Of a stretch of DNA of 64,000 bases, positions 10,016-19,257 are shown piece by piece (positions within the stretch are counted from its first letter, which is position 1; the number at the start of each line of letters is the position of its first letter). The translations under genes and the position numbers were made by a program. The notes under the pieces are model-generated. The model saw nothing but the letters and a program-made list of their open reading frames with translations. It ran no database searches and was not told where the DNA came from. Source of the stretch: Flavobacterium chilense (GTDB taxonomy: Bacteria > Bacteroidota > Bacteroidia > Flavobacteriales > Flavobacteriaceae); contig NZ_LSYT01000005.1 of NCBI RefSeq assembly GCF_001602525.1, positions 1 to 64,000 of the forward strand. Reading direction: 5' to 3'.

Positions 10016-10714
10016 ATGAAACTAAACTGTGTTGTTGTAGATGATAGTTCTATACAAAGGACCATTATTGCAAAATTAGTTAATAATCACCCAGGTTTGC
10101 ACTTAATCGGGGACTTTTCTAATGCAATAGAAGCAAAAAGCTGTATCTCTTTAAATAATATTGATTTAATTTTTCTGGATATAGAAATGCCTGTTATTAA
10201 TGGTTTTGACTTTCTTGACGGCTTAAAATCTAAGCCACAAATTATATTTATTACTTCTAAAGCTGAATATGCTTTAAAAGCGTTTGACTATGATGCAACA
10301 GATTATCTTCAAAAACCTATTGCTGTAGATCGTTTTAATGCTTCTGTAAAAAGAGCCATTGATATGCATTTACTTAAAAAAGACGTAAAAGAGGAAGAAG
10401 GAGAGCATATATTCATTAAAAGTAATCTTAAAAAGCTTAAAATCTTTACAGCAAAAATCAAATGGATTGAAGCATTTGGAGATTATGTAAGAGTAGTTAC
10501 CGAAGACGATAGTAATCTGGTACTTTCTACTATGAAATCTTTTGAAAACGATTTATCCAAAGACAAATTCATTCGTGTACACAAGTCCTACATTATCAAT
10601 ATAGATAAGGTAGAACGCTTTAATAGTAAATTTGCCGAAATTGGTATTACAAAAATTCCGCTTAGCCGAAACAAAAAAGAAGATCTTGTAAAAGCATTGT
10701 CAACGTCGTCTTAA
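10016..10714 (+). CDS. LytTR-family two-component response regulator
   Basis: The 232-residue protein has a receiver domain (about 1-120) and a LytTR DNA-binding domain (about 132-228). Receiver residues are intact: acidic D9/D10, phospho-acceptor D55 in FLDIEMP, the switch T/S in FITSKA, and the KP of LQKPI. The LytTR part shows IKWIEAFGDYVRV and FIRVHKSYIIN. No histidine kinase is adjacent, so the partner is elsewhere. It is transcribed away from rpsF and converges on priA, the two stops overlapping by 4 bp. Its target genes cannot be inferred. Confidence 0.93.
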   Translation: MKLNCVVVDDSSIQRTIIAKLVNNHPGLHLIGDFSNAIEAKSCISLNNIDLIFLDIEMPVINGFDFLDGLKSKPQIIFITSKAEYALKAFDYDATDYLQKPIAVDRFNASVKRAIDMHLLKKDVKEEEGEHIFIKSNLKKLKIFTAKIKWIEAFGDYVRVVTEDDSNLVLSTMKSFENDLSKDKFIRVHKSYIINIDKVERFNSKFAEIGITKIPLSRNKKEDLVKALSTSS

Positions 10715-13161
10715 TAAAAATCGACGTTTGCAATTACCTTTATAGCTCTGTACTGAGCAACCGCTTCAAAACTATTCAACATTTTCTGAATAGTTTTTTT
10801 TGTGCTTCCCAGAGGCAGGTTCTGCGGAATCTTTATCAAAATGGTTCTGATATATTCATTCCTGATTCTGCTAATCGCCGGTTCTTCTGGTCCCAAAACA
10901 GGCATATTCAGGTTCTGGCTTAAAACCTGATACAGCCACATTGAGCCTTCTTTTAGCTTTTCAAAATCACGGTGTTTCAAAGTTAGCTTGATAATCCTGA
11001 AATAGGGAGGATATTTATAAATCTGACGATCATACAATTGCTCCTTATACATACCTATATAATTATGGTTTGTAACCTGCTGAATTGTATTGTGATTTGG
11101 ATTATAAGTCTGAATTACAACTTTACCCTGTTTTTCAGATCTTCCTGCTCTTCCCGCAACCTGTGTCATCATTTGAAAACTACGCTCAAAAGCCCTAAAA
11201 TCGGGATGATGCAGCATATTATCTGCATTCATAATCCCAACCAGACTAACATTATCAAAATCCAGACCTTTGGCAAGCATTTGAGTTCCTACCAAAATAT
11301 CAATTTCACGATTTTTAAAAGAATCTATTATCTTTTCAAAACCAAATTTCCCACGGGTAGTGTCCTGATCCATTCTTCCGGTTTTGGCTTTTGGAAAAAG
11401 AGAAACCAACTCCTGTTCGATTTGTTCCGTTCCAAACCCTTTTGTTGTTAAATCAATACTCGAACAACTATGACAATGTGTTGGTTTTGCAATTGAATAA
11501 CCACAATAATGGCAACGCAACTGATTTTTATGTTTATGATAAGTAAGACTCACATCGCACTGCTGACAATGAGGCACGTGTCCGCAAGTCAGACATTCAA
11601 TTATAGGCGAATATCCTCTTCTGTTTTGAAATAAAATAATCTGCTCGCCCAACGACAAAGATTCTGCAATTTCTTCAATTAAAAGGTCGCTAAAATGCCC
11701 TGTCATTTTTTTTCTGAAATGCTTGTCTTTTAAATCAACTAAAAGTACTTCAGGCAAACGCACATTTTTATAGCGTTCAGAAAGCGTTACCAATCCGTAT
11801 TTATCGTTTTGTGTATTAAAATAGGTCTCAATACTTGGAGTTGCAGAACCTAACAACACTTTAGCTTTATGGAAATTAGCCAGAACAATTGCAGCATCTC
11901 TGGCATGGTATCTTGGCGCAGGATCGGTTTGTTTAAAAGTCTGCTCGTGCTCTTCGTCAACAATCAGTAATCCTAATTCATTAAAAGGTAAAAACAAAGC
12001 TGATCTCGCACCTATTACAATTTGCGCTTTTGGTGAATTCTCGAGCGTTTGCCTCCAAACCTCAACTCTTTCATTATTGCTGTATTTAGAATGAAAAACA
12101 GCTACTTTATCTCCAAAATGAAGCCTTAAACGAGAAACCAGTTGCGTGGTAAGTGCAATTTCCGGAAGCAAATACAAAACCTGCCTTCCCGTTTCCAGAT
12201 ATTCTTCAATTAGTTTAATATAAATTTCCGTTTTTCCGCTTGAAGTAACGCCGTGAAGCAAACAAACTTCTTTTTCGGAAAAACTCTCTTTTATGGCTGT
12301 AAAAGCATTTTCCTGAGCTTCGCTCAAAAGTAATTGCTTATCTGTAGCTTCCCCGGAAAAAGAAACCCTGTCGTGCTGCAAAAGATATTCCTCAAAAATT
12401 TCTTTGTCAATTAAAGCTTTTACAATAGACGAAGTCGAATTAGAAACCTCAACCAATTGTTTTACTGTAATTGGTTTCTTCTCAGTTGCCATAATTTGAA
12501 AATAAGCCAAAACAACTTCCTTTTGTTTGTTGGCATTTTTCAAAACTTCTAACAATCCACCCAAACCATTATCTAATTCGTATCTAGCATGCAATTTTAC
12601 ATACCGAATTAATTTGGGCTTATAACTTTCTTTAATTTCTTCTTCTAAAAAAATGATATCTTTTGCAATCATTTTTTGAAGAACTGGAAAAATATTTTTC
12701 TTGTTTAGTATCGAAATAATATCCTGGACTTTAAGCGAACTCTGATGATGTAAAGCTTCGTAAACCAGAAACTCTTCATCAGAAAGTTCAGAATCATTTA
12801 CTACGACATCCGGCTTATGCGAAATAATAGTTTCGCTCTCCAGTAATAATCCACTCGGGAAAGCGCCTCGATAGACATCGCCAATTCCGCACATATAATA
12901 TGTCGCCACCCAAAGCCAGTGCTTGATCTGAACTTCAGTAGCAATAGGTCTTTCATCCAGAATCTGATGAATCTCTTTTGCCTCATACAAATTGGGTTCA
13001 TTTTGATGAATATCAATAACCAATGCTGTATATATTTTGCTTTTACCAAAAGGCACCGCAACCCGCATTCCTTTTTTAATGAAATGAAATTCGGCCTCAG
13101 AAATACGATACGTAAAAGTTTTAGCTAAGGAAAGCGGCAGAACAACTTCGACAAAAAACAT
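10711..13161 (-). CDS. priA: Primosomal replication-restart helicase PriA
   Basis: PriA recognises stalled or repaired forks and reloads the replicative helicase by 3'-5' translocation. The 816-residue length is normal. In order: a DNA-binding domain (about 1-100), Walker A GVTSSGKT near residue 304, a DEEH box near 402, the zinc cluster with four paired cysteines between about 520 and 565, and helicase C-terminal motifs including VAGRAGR. It lies 25 bp downstream of the beta-lactamase gene, so it could be read as part of that run. Confidence 0.97.
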   Translation of the reverse strand: MFFVEVVLPLSLAKTFTYRISEAEFHFIKKGMRVAVPFGKSKIYTALVIDIHQNEPNLYEAKEIHQILDERPIATEVQIKHWLWVATYYMCGIGDVYRGAFPSGLLLESETIISHKPDVVVNDSELSDEEFLVYEALHHQSSLKVQDIISILNKKNIFPVLQKMIAKDIIFLEEEIKESYKPKLIRYVKLHARYELDNGLGGLLEVLKNANKQKEVVLAYFQIMATEKKPITVKQLVEVSNSTSSIVKALIDKEIFEEYLLQHDRVSFSGEATDKQLLLSEAQENAFTAIKESFSEKEVCLLHGVTSSGKTEIYIKLIEEYLETGRQVLYLLPEIALTTQLVSRLRLHFGDKVAVFHSKYSNNERVEVWRQTLENSPKAQIVIGARSALFLPFNELGLLIVDEEHEQTFKQTDPAPRYHARDAAIVLANFHKAKVLLGSATPSIETYFNTQNDKYGLVTLSERYKNVRLPEVLLVDLKDKHFRKKMTGHFSDLLIEEIAESLSLGEQIILFQNRRGYSPIIECLTCGHVPHCQQCDVSLTYHKHKNQLRCHYCGYSIAKPTHCHSCSSIDLTTKGFGTEQIEQELVSLFPKAKTGRMDQDTTRGKFGFEKIIDSFKNREIDILVGTQMLAKGLDFDNVSLVGIMNADNMLHHPDFRAFERSFQMMTQVAGRAGRSEKQGKVVIQTYNPNHNTIQQVTNHNYIGMYKEQLYDRQIYKYPPYFRIIKLTLKHRDFEKLKEGSMWLYQVLSQNLNMPVLGPEEPAISRIRNEYIRTILIKIPQNLPLGSTKKTIQKMLNSFEAVAQYRAIKVIANVDFY

Positions 13162-13186
13162 GTAACTATTTTATAAGATTGGTGGA

Positions 13187-13933
13187 TTATTTTTTTTCTG
13201 AAGTTTTTGCTTCATTGTAAGCCTGAACTAATTTTAAAGTATGATCTAAAGAGGTTAACACTTTCCAATCATCATGACCGGTAATAATATATTTAGGACT
13301 CTTGAATTTCGCCTGTACTATTTTAATAGACTTCTCCCATGCTTTAACATCAGCATCACCCAGATAACCTAAATCTTTAGCCTCGGCACTTTTAATAAAG
13401 CAGCCTCCGTAAAGCACTTTTTCTTTATTAAACCAAACTACAATATTATCCTGTGCATGACCTTTACCAGGATAAAACACTTCAAAAGTATGATTTCCTA
13501 CCGTAAATGTAGTATCATTTGGGATTATAAATTCAGCTCTTTTTTCGTTATTCTTTTGCAGGATCTGATCCGTTAATTTTATTGTATACGTTTTGATCCC
13601 TTTTTGTCTGTAAAAATCCAGACCTCCTGCCCTGTCTTCATGCGAATGTGTAGCAAAATGCATAATAACACTCTTATTATGTTTTGCCTTTATACTATCC
13701 AGTAAAGGCTGAAATTGTGTTTTATCCCAGGGTGCATCAAACAAAACAACTCCTTTGTTTGTAACAAGATACATCGCATTTGCAGAAATCAGTGTTCCAT
13801 TGTAATCATGAAAAGTTCTATAAACATAAAAGTCACCTGTTAGATGACTTATTTGTAATGGCGAACTCTTAGATTGTGCAAAACTATGCGATAGTATTCC
13901 TAAGAATAAAAGTAATGATGCTAATTTTCGCAT
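13187..13933 (-). CDS. bla: Subclass B1 metallo-beta-lactamase (BlaB/JOHN-1 type)
   Basis: The 248-residue precursor has a signal peptide ending HSFAQ, so the enzyme acts in the periplasm. All B1 zinc ligands are visible: HSHED near residues 95-100 (H116, H118, D120 in standard numbering), H in PGKGHAQDN near 158 (H196), C in YGGCFIKS near 176 (C221, with the substrate-binding Lys three residues on), and H in ITGHDDW near 219 (H263). This set defines B1 enzymes, which hydrolyse penicillins, cephalosporins and carbapenems. Chromosomal relatives (JOHN-1, BlaB, IND) are known in Flavobacteriaceae. Composition matches its neighbours and no mobile element is near, which suggests an intrinsic gene. 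Actual resistance depends on expression. Confidence 0.93.
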   Translation of the reverse strand: MRKLASLLLFLGILSHSFAQSKSSPLQISHLTGDFYVYRTFHDYNGTLISANAMYLVTNKGVVLFDAPWDKTQFQPLLDSIKAKHNKSVIMHFATHSHEDRAGGLDFYRQKGIKTYTIKLTDQILQKNNEKRAEFIIPNDTTFTVGNHTFEVFYPGKGHAQDNIVVWFNKEKVLYGGCFIKSAEAKDLGYLGDADVKAWEKSIKIVQAKFKSPKYIITGHDDWKVLTSLDHTLKLVQAYNEAKTSEKK

Positions 13934-13949
13934 TTTATTTTTTATGAAA

Positions 13950-14378
13950 TTAATTTTTCACTCTCGTCCAATATTGCGTTCTTCCCATAATAGAAATTCC
14001 AATATAACCACGAAGCTTTAATTTATCAGCCGAATCAAGTGTAATATAACATTTGTATTTTTTTCCGTTTGTTGGATCCAAAATAGTACCGCCGTTATAT
14101 TCAGAACCGTCTTTTTTAAGACCATTAATAATGATCATTCCTAAAATAGGCTTGTTTTTTTCTGCACCATCACATTTAGAACAAACATCTTTTTTATGAT
14201 CTTCACGAAGTATCTCTACAACTTTTCCATATAATTTTCCAGACTTCTCGTAAACTTCTACAATCGATTTTGCCTCTCCGGTTTCATCATCAATTGTTTT
14301 CCATTTTCCAATTACACTTTGAGCTTGCATACTCAATGCGCAGAAAAAAACACCAAGCGTTAACATCCAATTTTTCAT
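13950..14378 (-). CDS. Secreted DUF2147 protein
   Basis: The 142-residue protein has a signal peptide ending SMQAQ, then the DUF2147 pattern: IGKWKTIDDETGEAKSIVEVYE, a YGKVVEI strand, a paired-Cys CSKCDG segment near residue 70, NGGTILDPTNGKKYKC and a terminal YWTR. It is a predicted calycin-like beta-barrel of unknown function in the periplasm. Its ATG lies 1 bp after the upstream stop, which suggests translational coupling with the YihY gene. Confidence 0.9.
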   Translation of the reverse strand: MKNWMLTLGVFFCALSMQAQSVIGKWKTIDDETGEAKSIVEVYEKSGKLYGKVVEILREDHKKDVCSKCDGAEKNKPILGMIIINGLKKDGSEYNGGTILDPTNGKKYKCYITLDSADKLKLRGYIGISIMGRTQYWTRVKN

Positions 14379-14379
14379 A

Positions 14380-15303
14380 CTATTTATTTTTTTTTTGTTT
14401 TAATTTTCTGATCGTAGCATTCAGTTCGAACCCTAAAAGCAGTATCATACAGTTTATCCAAATATAAAACATTAGAATTAATAATGTCCCAATTGAACCA
14501 TAAAGTTCGTTATATTTTGAGAATTTTATAACCCAAATCCCAAAAAAGAACGAAGATATAACAATTAAGATGGTGGTAAAAACAGATCCAATGCTTATAA
14601 AAGGCACTTTATTATACTGTTTTGTACCATAACGCAATAATATTGAAGATGTTATCAAAATCATTAAAATCACAAACAAATATCGACCCAGAATAATCAG
14701 CGGAATACGATCACTAAGTACATCCTGAATAATTGTTTTTTGAATAAATACCTCAAAAACCACGATGGTTGCTACTGTAACAAACAATATAATGGTCATG
14801 ATAAGCGAAATTGCCAAAGCAACCAGATACTGGCTAAAAAAACCTCGCTTGTCAAAAACATGCTTAGAGGATTCAAATCCGCTTAAAATACCATTGATAC
14901 CATTTGCCATCAGGAAAATCGAAAGTAAAAAACCGGATGACAGCAATCCGGAGTGACTGTTGTTTAAAATATCGCTAATAATTTTACTGATCGCATCAAA
15001 AGTATTTGGAGGAACGCTTTGCTGCACAAACTGCAGAAAATCATTCTGGAAATTATCTATTGGAATAAACGGAATTAAGTTTAAAATAAATAAAGCAAAA
15101 GGAAATAAAGCCATAAAAAAGCTAAAAGAAACCGCACTCGCATGATACGAAAATGCTCCTTCAAGAATCCCTAAAGTATACATTTCGAGCAAATCATACA
15201 GTGAAAAACCTTCTAACCAGGGTAGTTTTATTCTCTTAAGAAATCGGGCACCATATCGTACAACTGGTATCTTTTCAATCCGATCTTCTATCTCTTGCGA
15301 CAT
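14380..15303 (-). CDS. YihY/BrkB family inner-membrane protein
   Basis: This 307-residue protein has six predicted membrane segments and the family's FSYHASAVSFSFFMALFPF and SIGTLLILMFYIWINCMILLLGFELNA signatures, the latter in the last 45 residues. The family was once called ribonuclease BN in error; the biochemical role is unknown. It sits between nadC and the DUF2147 gene on the same strand. Confidence 0.92.
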   Translation of the reverse strand: MSQEIEDRIEKIPVVRYGARFLKRIKLPWLEGFSLYDLLEMYTLGILEGAFSYHASAVSFSFFMALFPFALFILNLIPFIPIDNFQNDFLQFVQQSVPPNTFDAISKIISDILNNSHSGLLSSGFLLSIFLMANGINGILSGFESSKHVFDKRGFFSQYLVALAISLIMTIILFVTVATIVVFEVFIQKTIIQDVLSDRIPLIILGRYLFVILMILITSSILLRYGTKQYNKVPFISIGSVFTTILIVISSFFFGIWVIKFSKYNELYGSIGTLLILMFYIWINCMILLLGFELNATIRKLKQKKNK

Positions 15304-15392
15304 ATTTTTAGATTTTAGATTTCTGAGTTTAGTCCAGCTATTGGGATAGATTTACAAAACTCATAACTTATAACTCAAAATTTATAACTTCG

Positions 15393-16250
15393 TTAAAAAG
15401 CTTTCAGGCTCAAATCCATGTTATAAACAGAGTGTGTTAAAGCACCGGATGAAATGTAATTTACACCGCATAAACCATATCCGCGAATTGTTTTTTCGTT
15501 GATATTTCCTGAAGATTCTGTTTGGCATTTATTACCAATTAACTCTACAGCGGTTTTAGTATCTTCATAATTAAAATTATCAATAAGGATTCTGTGTACA
15601 CCATCGCTTAAAAGAATTTCACGAATCTCGTCAAGATTTCTGGCTTCAACAATAATTTTTAAATCCAGATTATTGGCTTTCAGATATTCTTTGGTTTTCT
15701 TTATTGCCAAAGTAATTCCGCCTGCAAAATCAATATGATTGTCTTTTAACATAATCATATCATACAAAGCATAACGATGATTTTCTCCTCCACCAATTTT
15801 AACTGCCCATTTTTCAGCAGCCCTGAAATTTGGAGTCGTTTTACGTGTATCCAGAATTTTAGCTCCGGTTCCTTCTAAAAGCTCCATCAAATGACTTGTT
15901 TTGGTTGCAATTGCAGACATACGCTGCATAGTATTCAGTACTACTCTTTCGGCTTTTAAGATCGATTGAGAACTTCCTGAAACTTCAAAAACAACTTCTC
16001 CGTATTCTACATGTGTTCCGTCTTCAATATAAGTCTTGATTTTTAGTTTTGGATCTACATATTCAAAAATCATTTTTGCAAGTGCAACACCTGCAATAAT
16101 TCCTTGATCTTTTACTAATAATTTAGCCTGTCCGTGAGCCATTTCCGGAATACACGCCAATGAACTATAATCGCCCGGCCCCACATCTTCACGAATTGCA
16201 TTGCTAATTAATAGTTGTAATTCGGTTTGAAATTGTACTTCGCTAATCAT
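15393..16250 (-). CDS. nadC: Nicotinate-nucleotide pyrophosphorylase (carboxylating)
   Basis: NadC (quinolinate phosphoribosyltransferase) turns quinolinate plus PRPP into nicotinate mononucleotide in de novo NAD synthesis. At 285 residues it is full length. Visible motifs: N-terminal EDVGPGDYSS, the DTRKTTPNFRAAEKWAVKIGGGENHR active-site stretch (about 137-162), MLKDNH, and a late GGV/SSGALTHS phosphate-binding loop. It heads the minus-strand run toward YihY. A 90-bp repeat-like spacer (15304-15392) separates them. Confidence 0.96.
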   Translation of the reverse strand: MISEVQFQTELQLLISNAIREDVGPGDYSSLACIPEMAHGQAKLLVKDQGIIAGVALAKMIFEYVDPKLKIKTYIEDGTHVEYGEVVFEVSGSSQSILKAERVVLNTMQRMSAIATKTSHLMELLEGTGAKILDTRKTTPNFRAAEKWAVKIGGGENHRYALYDMIMLKDNHIDFAGGITLAIKKTKEYLKANNLDLKIIVEARNLDEIREILLSDGVHRILIDNFNYEDTKTAVELIGNKCQTESSGNINEKTIRGYGLCGVNYISSGALTHSVYNMDLSLKAF

Positions 16251-16370
16251 TCTTCTTAAATTTTATAAGATGCTAAAGTAGGATATATTTTGTGGATTTG
16301 AAAATTCAGCTTCTCCGAAAATTTTATTATTAACTAAAAATCTGATCAAAGTTACCCCATAAACCCCATA

Positions 16371-16534
16371 TTTTTAAACACATAGAAACATAGATTTTGT
16401 AAACTCGCAAAGGACGTTTTACTTCCCATTAATCAACATAGTTTAGCGCCTTAGCTATGTGTTAAAATCCAGATTTTTTTTTAAATCATCTTCACTATAT
16501 AATTTAAAATTCTATATTTCTATGTGTTTAAAAA
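16371..16534. repeat. Dispersed inverted-repeat element (ACACATAGAAACATAG type)
   Basis: Arms 16371-16393 and 16512-16534 are inverted copies of 23 bp with one mismatch, enclosing about 118 bp that carries AGCTATGTG and GCGCC words. The same arm sequence and inner words recur at about 21627-21762, so this is a dispersed spacer element. It fills most of the 350-bp gap between nadC and the divergent AlkC-like gene. Confidence 0.8.
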
Positions 16535-16573
16535 TTTCACGCAAAAACTATAATTTTAATTAGAAACATTAAA

Positions 16574-16581
16574 TATCTTTG
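16574..16581 (+). promoter_or_regulatory. -7 promoter element of the AlkC-like gene
   Basis: TATCTTTG fits TAnnTTTG and lies 20 bp upstream of the ATG at 16602. No clear TTG -33 element is seen at the right distance. Confidence 0.55.
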
Positions 16582-16601
16582 AGGTTCATTCAAACAAAAT
16601 C

Positions 16602-17702
16602 ATGGGCTTAATTAAAGATATTTACTCTGTTTCCTTTTACGAAAAATTTGGTCAGGCTGTCGCCGAAGTACATTCCGCTTTCGATAAACAAAAATTTATA
16701 ACCACCATTTACGAAGGCGATTTTGCCCAAAAAGAATGGAAAGACCGCATGAAGCACACTACAACTGTATTACATCAGTTTATGCCTCAGTCTTTTCCTG
16801 AAGCTGTTGCCATAATCGATAAAATCATCCAAAACCTAAAGAAAAATAAATTTACAGATGGTAATCTGGCTTTTATTTTTTTTGCTGATTATATCGAAAT
16901 GTATGGCTTAGATGATTTTAAAACTTCGGCAAAAGCCTTTGTTTCTATTACTCAATTTATCAGTTGCGAATTTGCTGTTCGTCCTTTTATTTTAAAATAT
17001 AAAGAAAAAATGATTGACGAAATGACAACATGGTCGTTACACGAAAATCATCATGTACGAAGATTAGCCAGCGAAGGTTCCCGTCCGAGATTACCCTGGG
17101 CAATGGCAATTCCGTTCTTAAAACAAGATCCTTCTTCTATTCTGCCCATTTTAGAAAATCTAAAAAATGATCCTTCGGAATATGTTCGCAGAAGCGTTGC
17201 TAATAATTTAAATGATATTGCCAAAGACAACCCTCAAATTGTCCTTGAAATTGCGAGTAAATGGAAAAACATCTCTAAAGAAACCGACGGAATTATCAAA
17301 CACGGATGCAGAACGTTACTAAAACAAGGGCATCCTGAAATTCTAAGTCATTATGGATTAGAAAGTACTAATATTGAACTTTCTTCTTTTGAAATCAAAA
17401 CACCCATTGTAAAAATTGGAGATTATTTACAGTTTCAGTTTCATCTAAACAATAAAAACGAAGAACCAAAAACGATTCGTTTAGAATATGCCGTTCATTA
17501 CAAAAAAGCCAAAGGACATTTGGCAAAAAAAGTCTTTAAAATCAGTGAGAAAATTTACCATCCTAATCAATTGACTAAGATTGAAAGAAATCAGTCTTTT
17601 AAATTAATTACAACCCGTGTTTTTCATACCGGAGTACATCAATTGTCGATTATCATTAATGGAACTGAGAGTGAAGTTTTAGAATTTGATTTAGTTCAAT
17701 AA
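16602..17702 (+). CDS. AlkC-type DNA alkylation repair glycosylase with Ig-like tail
   Basis: The 366-residue protein has HEAT-like repeats over about residues 30-255 (AIIDKIIQNLKK, HHVRRLASEGSRPRLPWA, DPSEYVRRSVANNLNDIAKDNP), the AlkC/AlkD fold, which removes bulky or cationic alkylated bases without base flipping. The EGSRPRLPW stretch near residue 155 is characteristic. Residues about 265-366 look like an Ig-type beta-sandwich, the extra domain of some AlkC proteins. It has its own -7 element and no repair-gene neighbours. AlkC versus AlkD is inferred from the Ig tail. Confidence 0.85.
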   Translation: MGLIKDIYSVSFYEKFGQAVAEVHSAFDKQKFITTIYEGDFAQKEWKDRMKHTTTVLHQFMPQSFPEAVAIIDKIIQNLKKNKFTDGNLAFIFFADYIEMYGLDDFKTSAKAFVSITQFISCEFAVRPFILKYKEKMIDEMTTWSLHENHHVRRLASEGSRPRLPWAMAIPFLKQDPSSILPILENLKNDPSEYVRRSVANNLNDIAKDNPQIVLEIASKWKNISKETDGIIKHGCRTLLKQGHPEILSHYGLESTNIELSSFEIKTPIVKIGDYLQFQFHLNNKNEEPKTIRLEYAVHYKKAKGHLAKKVFKISEKIYHPNQLTKIERNQSFKLITTRVFHTGVHQLSIIINGTESEVLEFDLVQ

Positions 17703-17723
17703 TTTTAACTATTGCAATTTCAT

Positions 17724-17812
17724 GCTCCAGCGGAGCAAAACATTTATAGAGAACAACAACATACCGTAAAAAAAGCTCCAGCGGAGCGACATATATTTTG
17801 TCCCAATGGGAC
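17724..17812. repeat. Short palindromic spacer elements (GCTCCAGCGGAGC)
   Basis: The word GCTCCAGCGGAGC occurs at 17724-17736 and again at 17775-17787, followed by the palindrome GTCCCAATGGGAC at 17800-17812. They lie between the AlkC-like gene and pirin. I recall similar words in other Flavobacterium spacers. They also create a spurious 67-codon frame. Confidence 0.75.
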
Positions 17813-17938
17813 TTTTAAACTTAAATTTAATCATCTCCTACAAAACTTAACCAACGTTTTTTCTTATTTTTATAAAACTAAAAATCTAAAAACAAGTTTT
17901 CTTAATCTAAATTAAGTTACAGATTCCTGTTACCACTG

Positions 17939-17946
17939 TAATTTTG
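17939..17946 (+). promoter_or_regulatory. -7 promoter element of the pirin operon
   Basis: TAATTTTG fits TAnnTTTG and sits 24 bp before the chosen pirin ATG (17971). It overlaps an upstream TTG that could be taken for a start, which argues against that earlier start. Confidence 0.6.
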
Positions 17947-17970
17947 TTTTCAAATCAAATCAAATTAATC

Positions 17971-18852
17971 ATGTCAAATATTAATCTAATTATCGAAGAA
18001 CGTGCTGCCAACATTGGCAACTTTATGGTAGGCCGATTATTGCCTTTCCGTGAAAAAAGAGCCGTTGGACCATTTGTGTTTATCGATCATATGGGACCTG
18101 CACATTTAAATCAATATCAAAATATGGATGTTCCGCCACATCCGCATATCGGACTTTCGACTTTGACATTTTTGTTTGAAGGAAGCATTATGCACCGCGA
18201 TAGTTTAGGAACAGAATTAGAAATAAAACCTGGTGCCGTAAACTGGATGACTGCCGGAAAAGCAATCGTTCACTCTGAAAGAACGCCTGAATATTTAAGA
18301 CATTCTGACAAAATGCTTCACGGTTTACAGATTTGGGTAGCGCTTCCGAAAGAATTAGAACAGATGAACCCAAACTTCACCCATGTTGAAGCTGATGATA
18401 TTCCGGCTTGGAAAGAAGACGGTGTATCGTATAAATTAATTGCCGGAGAAGCATTCGGAAAAAAATCACCGGTTCCTGTTTATAGCCCTTTATACTTTAT
18501 TGAAATAAAAAGTACCGAAGCTAGAAAGATAAACATAGGACATCATTTATTCGGCGAAAGCGGCTTATATATTTTGGAAGGAAGCATTAAAAGCGGTGAA
18601 CATGTTTACGATCCAAAACAAATTTTAATTACAAACGACAGTACACTTTGTGAGTTTGAAATAGCCGAAAATTCTACGGTTTACATTTTTGGAGGAACAC
18701 CTTTTCCTGAAGAACATTTTATATTCTGGAATTTTGTTTCTTCAGATAAAGAACTAATCGAAAAAGCAAAAAAAGACTGGACAGAACAAACTTTCCCGAA
18801 AGTTCCGGGTGAAACTGAATTTGTACCATTACCAGAACCCCGAATGAAATAA
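17971..18852 (+). CDS. Pirin family protein
   Basis: This 293-residue bicupin shows the pirin core PPHPHIGLSTLTFLFEG (metal-binding His pair, about residues 52-68) and VNWMTAGKAIVHSER (about 90-104) in the N-terminal cupin, with a degenerate C-terminal cupin. Bacterial pirins include quercetinases and redox-related regulators; the substrate is not predictable. I chose ATG 17971 because the earlier in-frame TTG lies inside the promoter element. OsmC follows after 3 bp, giving a pirin-OsmC-GNAT operon. Confidence 0.93.
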   Translation: MSNINLIIEERAANIGNFMVGRLLPFREKRAVGPFVFIDHMGPAHLNQYQNMDVPPHPHIGLSTLTFLFEGSIMHRDSLGTELEIKPGAVNWMTAGKAIVHSERTPEYLRHSDKMLHGLQIWVALPKELEQMNPNFTHVEADDIPAWKEDGVSYKLIAGEAFGKKSPVPVYSPLYFIEIKSTEARKINIGHHLFGESGLYILEGSIKSGEHVYDPKQILITNDSTLCEFEIAENSTVYIFGGTPFPEEHFIFWNFVSSDKELIEKAKKDWTEQTFPKVPGETEFVPLPEPRMK

Positions 18853-18855
18853 TAT

Positions 18856-19251
18856 ATGGAAACGATATCAGCACAAATAGATACACGTTTGTATCGAACG
18901 GAAATAAAATCAGCCAGCGGAAATATTGTAATCGCCGATGAACCTCAGGAAATGGGAGGTAAAAATTTAGGTTTTAGCCCATCAGAACTTTTGGCTTCAT
19001 CACTCGCATCCTGCACTTTGATTACGTTACGAATGTATATTAATCGTAAACAATGGGACGTTTCTGAAATCAATATCAAAGTTGATTTTGAACGTAATAC
19101 CGATCAGAAAATATCTGTATTTACCCGAAAAATCGAAATTATAGGGGAAGTCGACGACAAGCAAAGACAGCGTTTAGAAACCATCGCAAACAGCTGTCCG
19201 ATTCATAAAACATTAACAAACGCAATAGAAATTAAAACCACATTAATATAA
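18856..19251 (+). CDS. OsmC/Ohr family protein
   Basis: The 131-residue protein has the OsmC fold pattern: GKNLGFSPSELLASSLASCTLITLRMY with a Cys near residue 53, and ANSCPIHKTLTNAIEI with the second Cys near 115. Family members reduce organic hydroperoxides using this Cys pair. Its position 3 bp after pirin and 6 bp before a GNAT gene suggests a small stress-related operon. Peroxide as substrate is inferred from the family. Confidence 0.92.
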   Translation: METISAQIDTRLYRTEIKSASGNIVIADEPQEMGGKNLGFSPSELLASSLASCTLITLRMYINRKQWDVSEINIKVDFERNTDQKISVFTRKIEIIGEVDDKQRQRLETIANSCPIHKTLTNAIEIKTTLI

Positions 19252-19257
19252 AACATC

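Noticed and set aside
17712..17915. 67-codon open frame after the AlkC-like gene
   Set aside because: It is made of the GCTCC palindromes and AT-rich filler; no protein-like composition and no start context.
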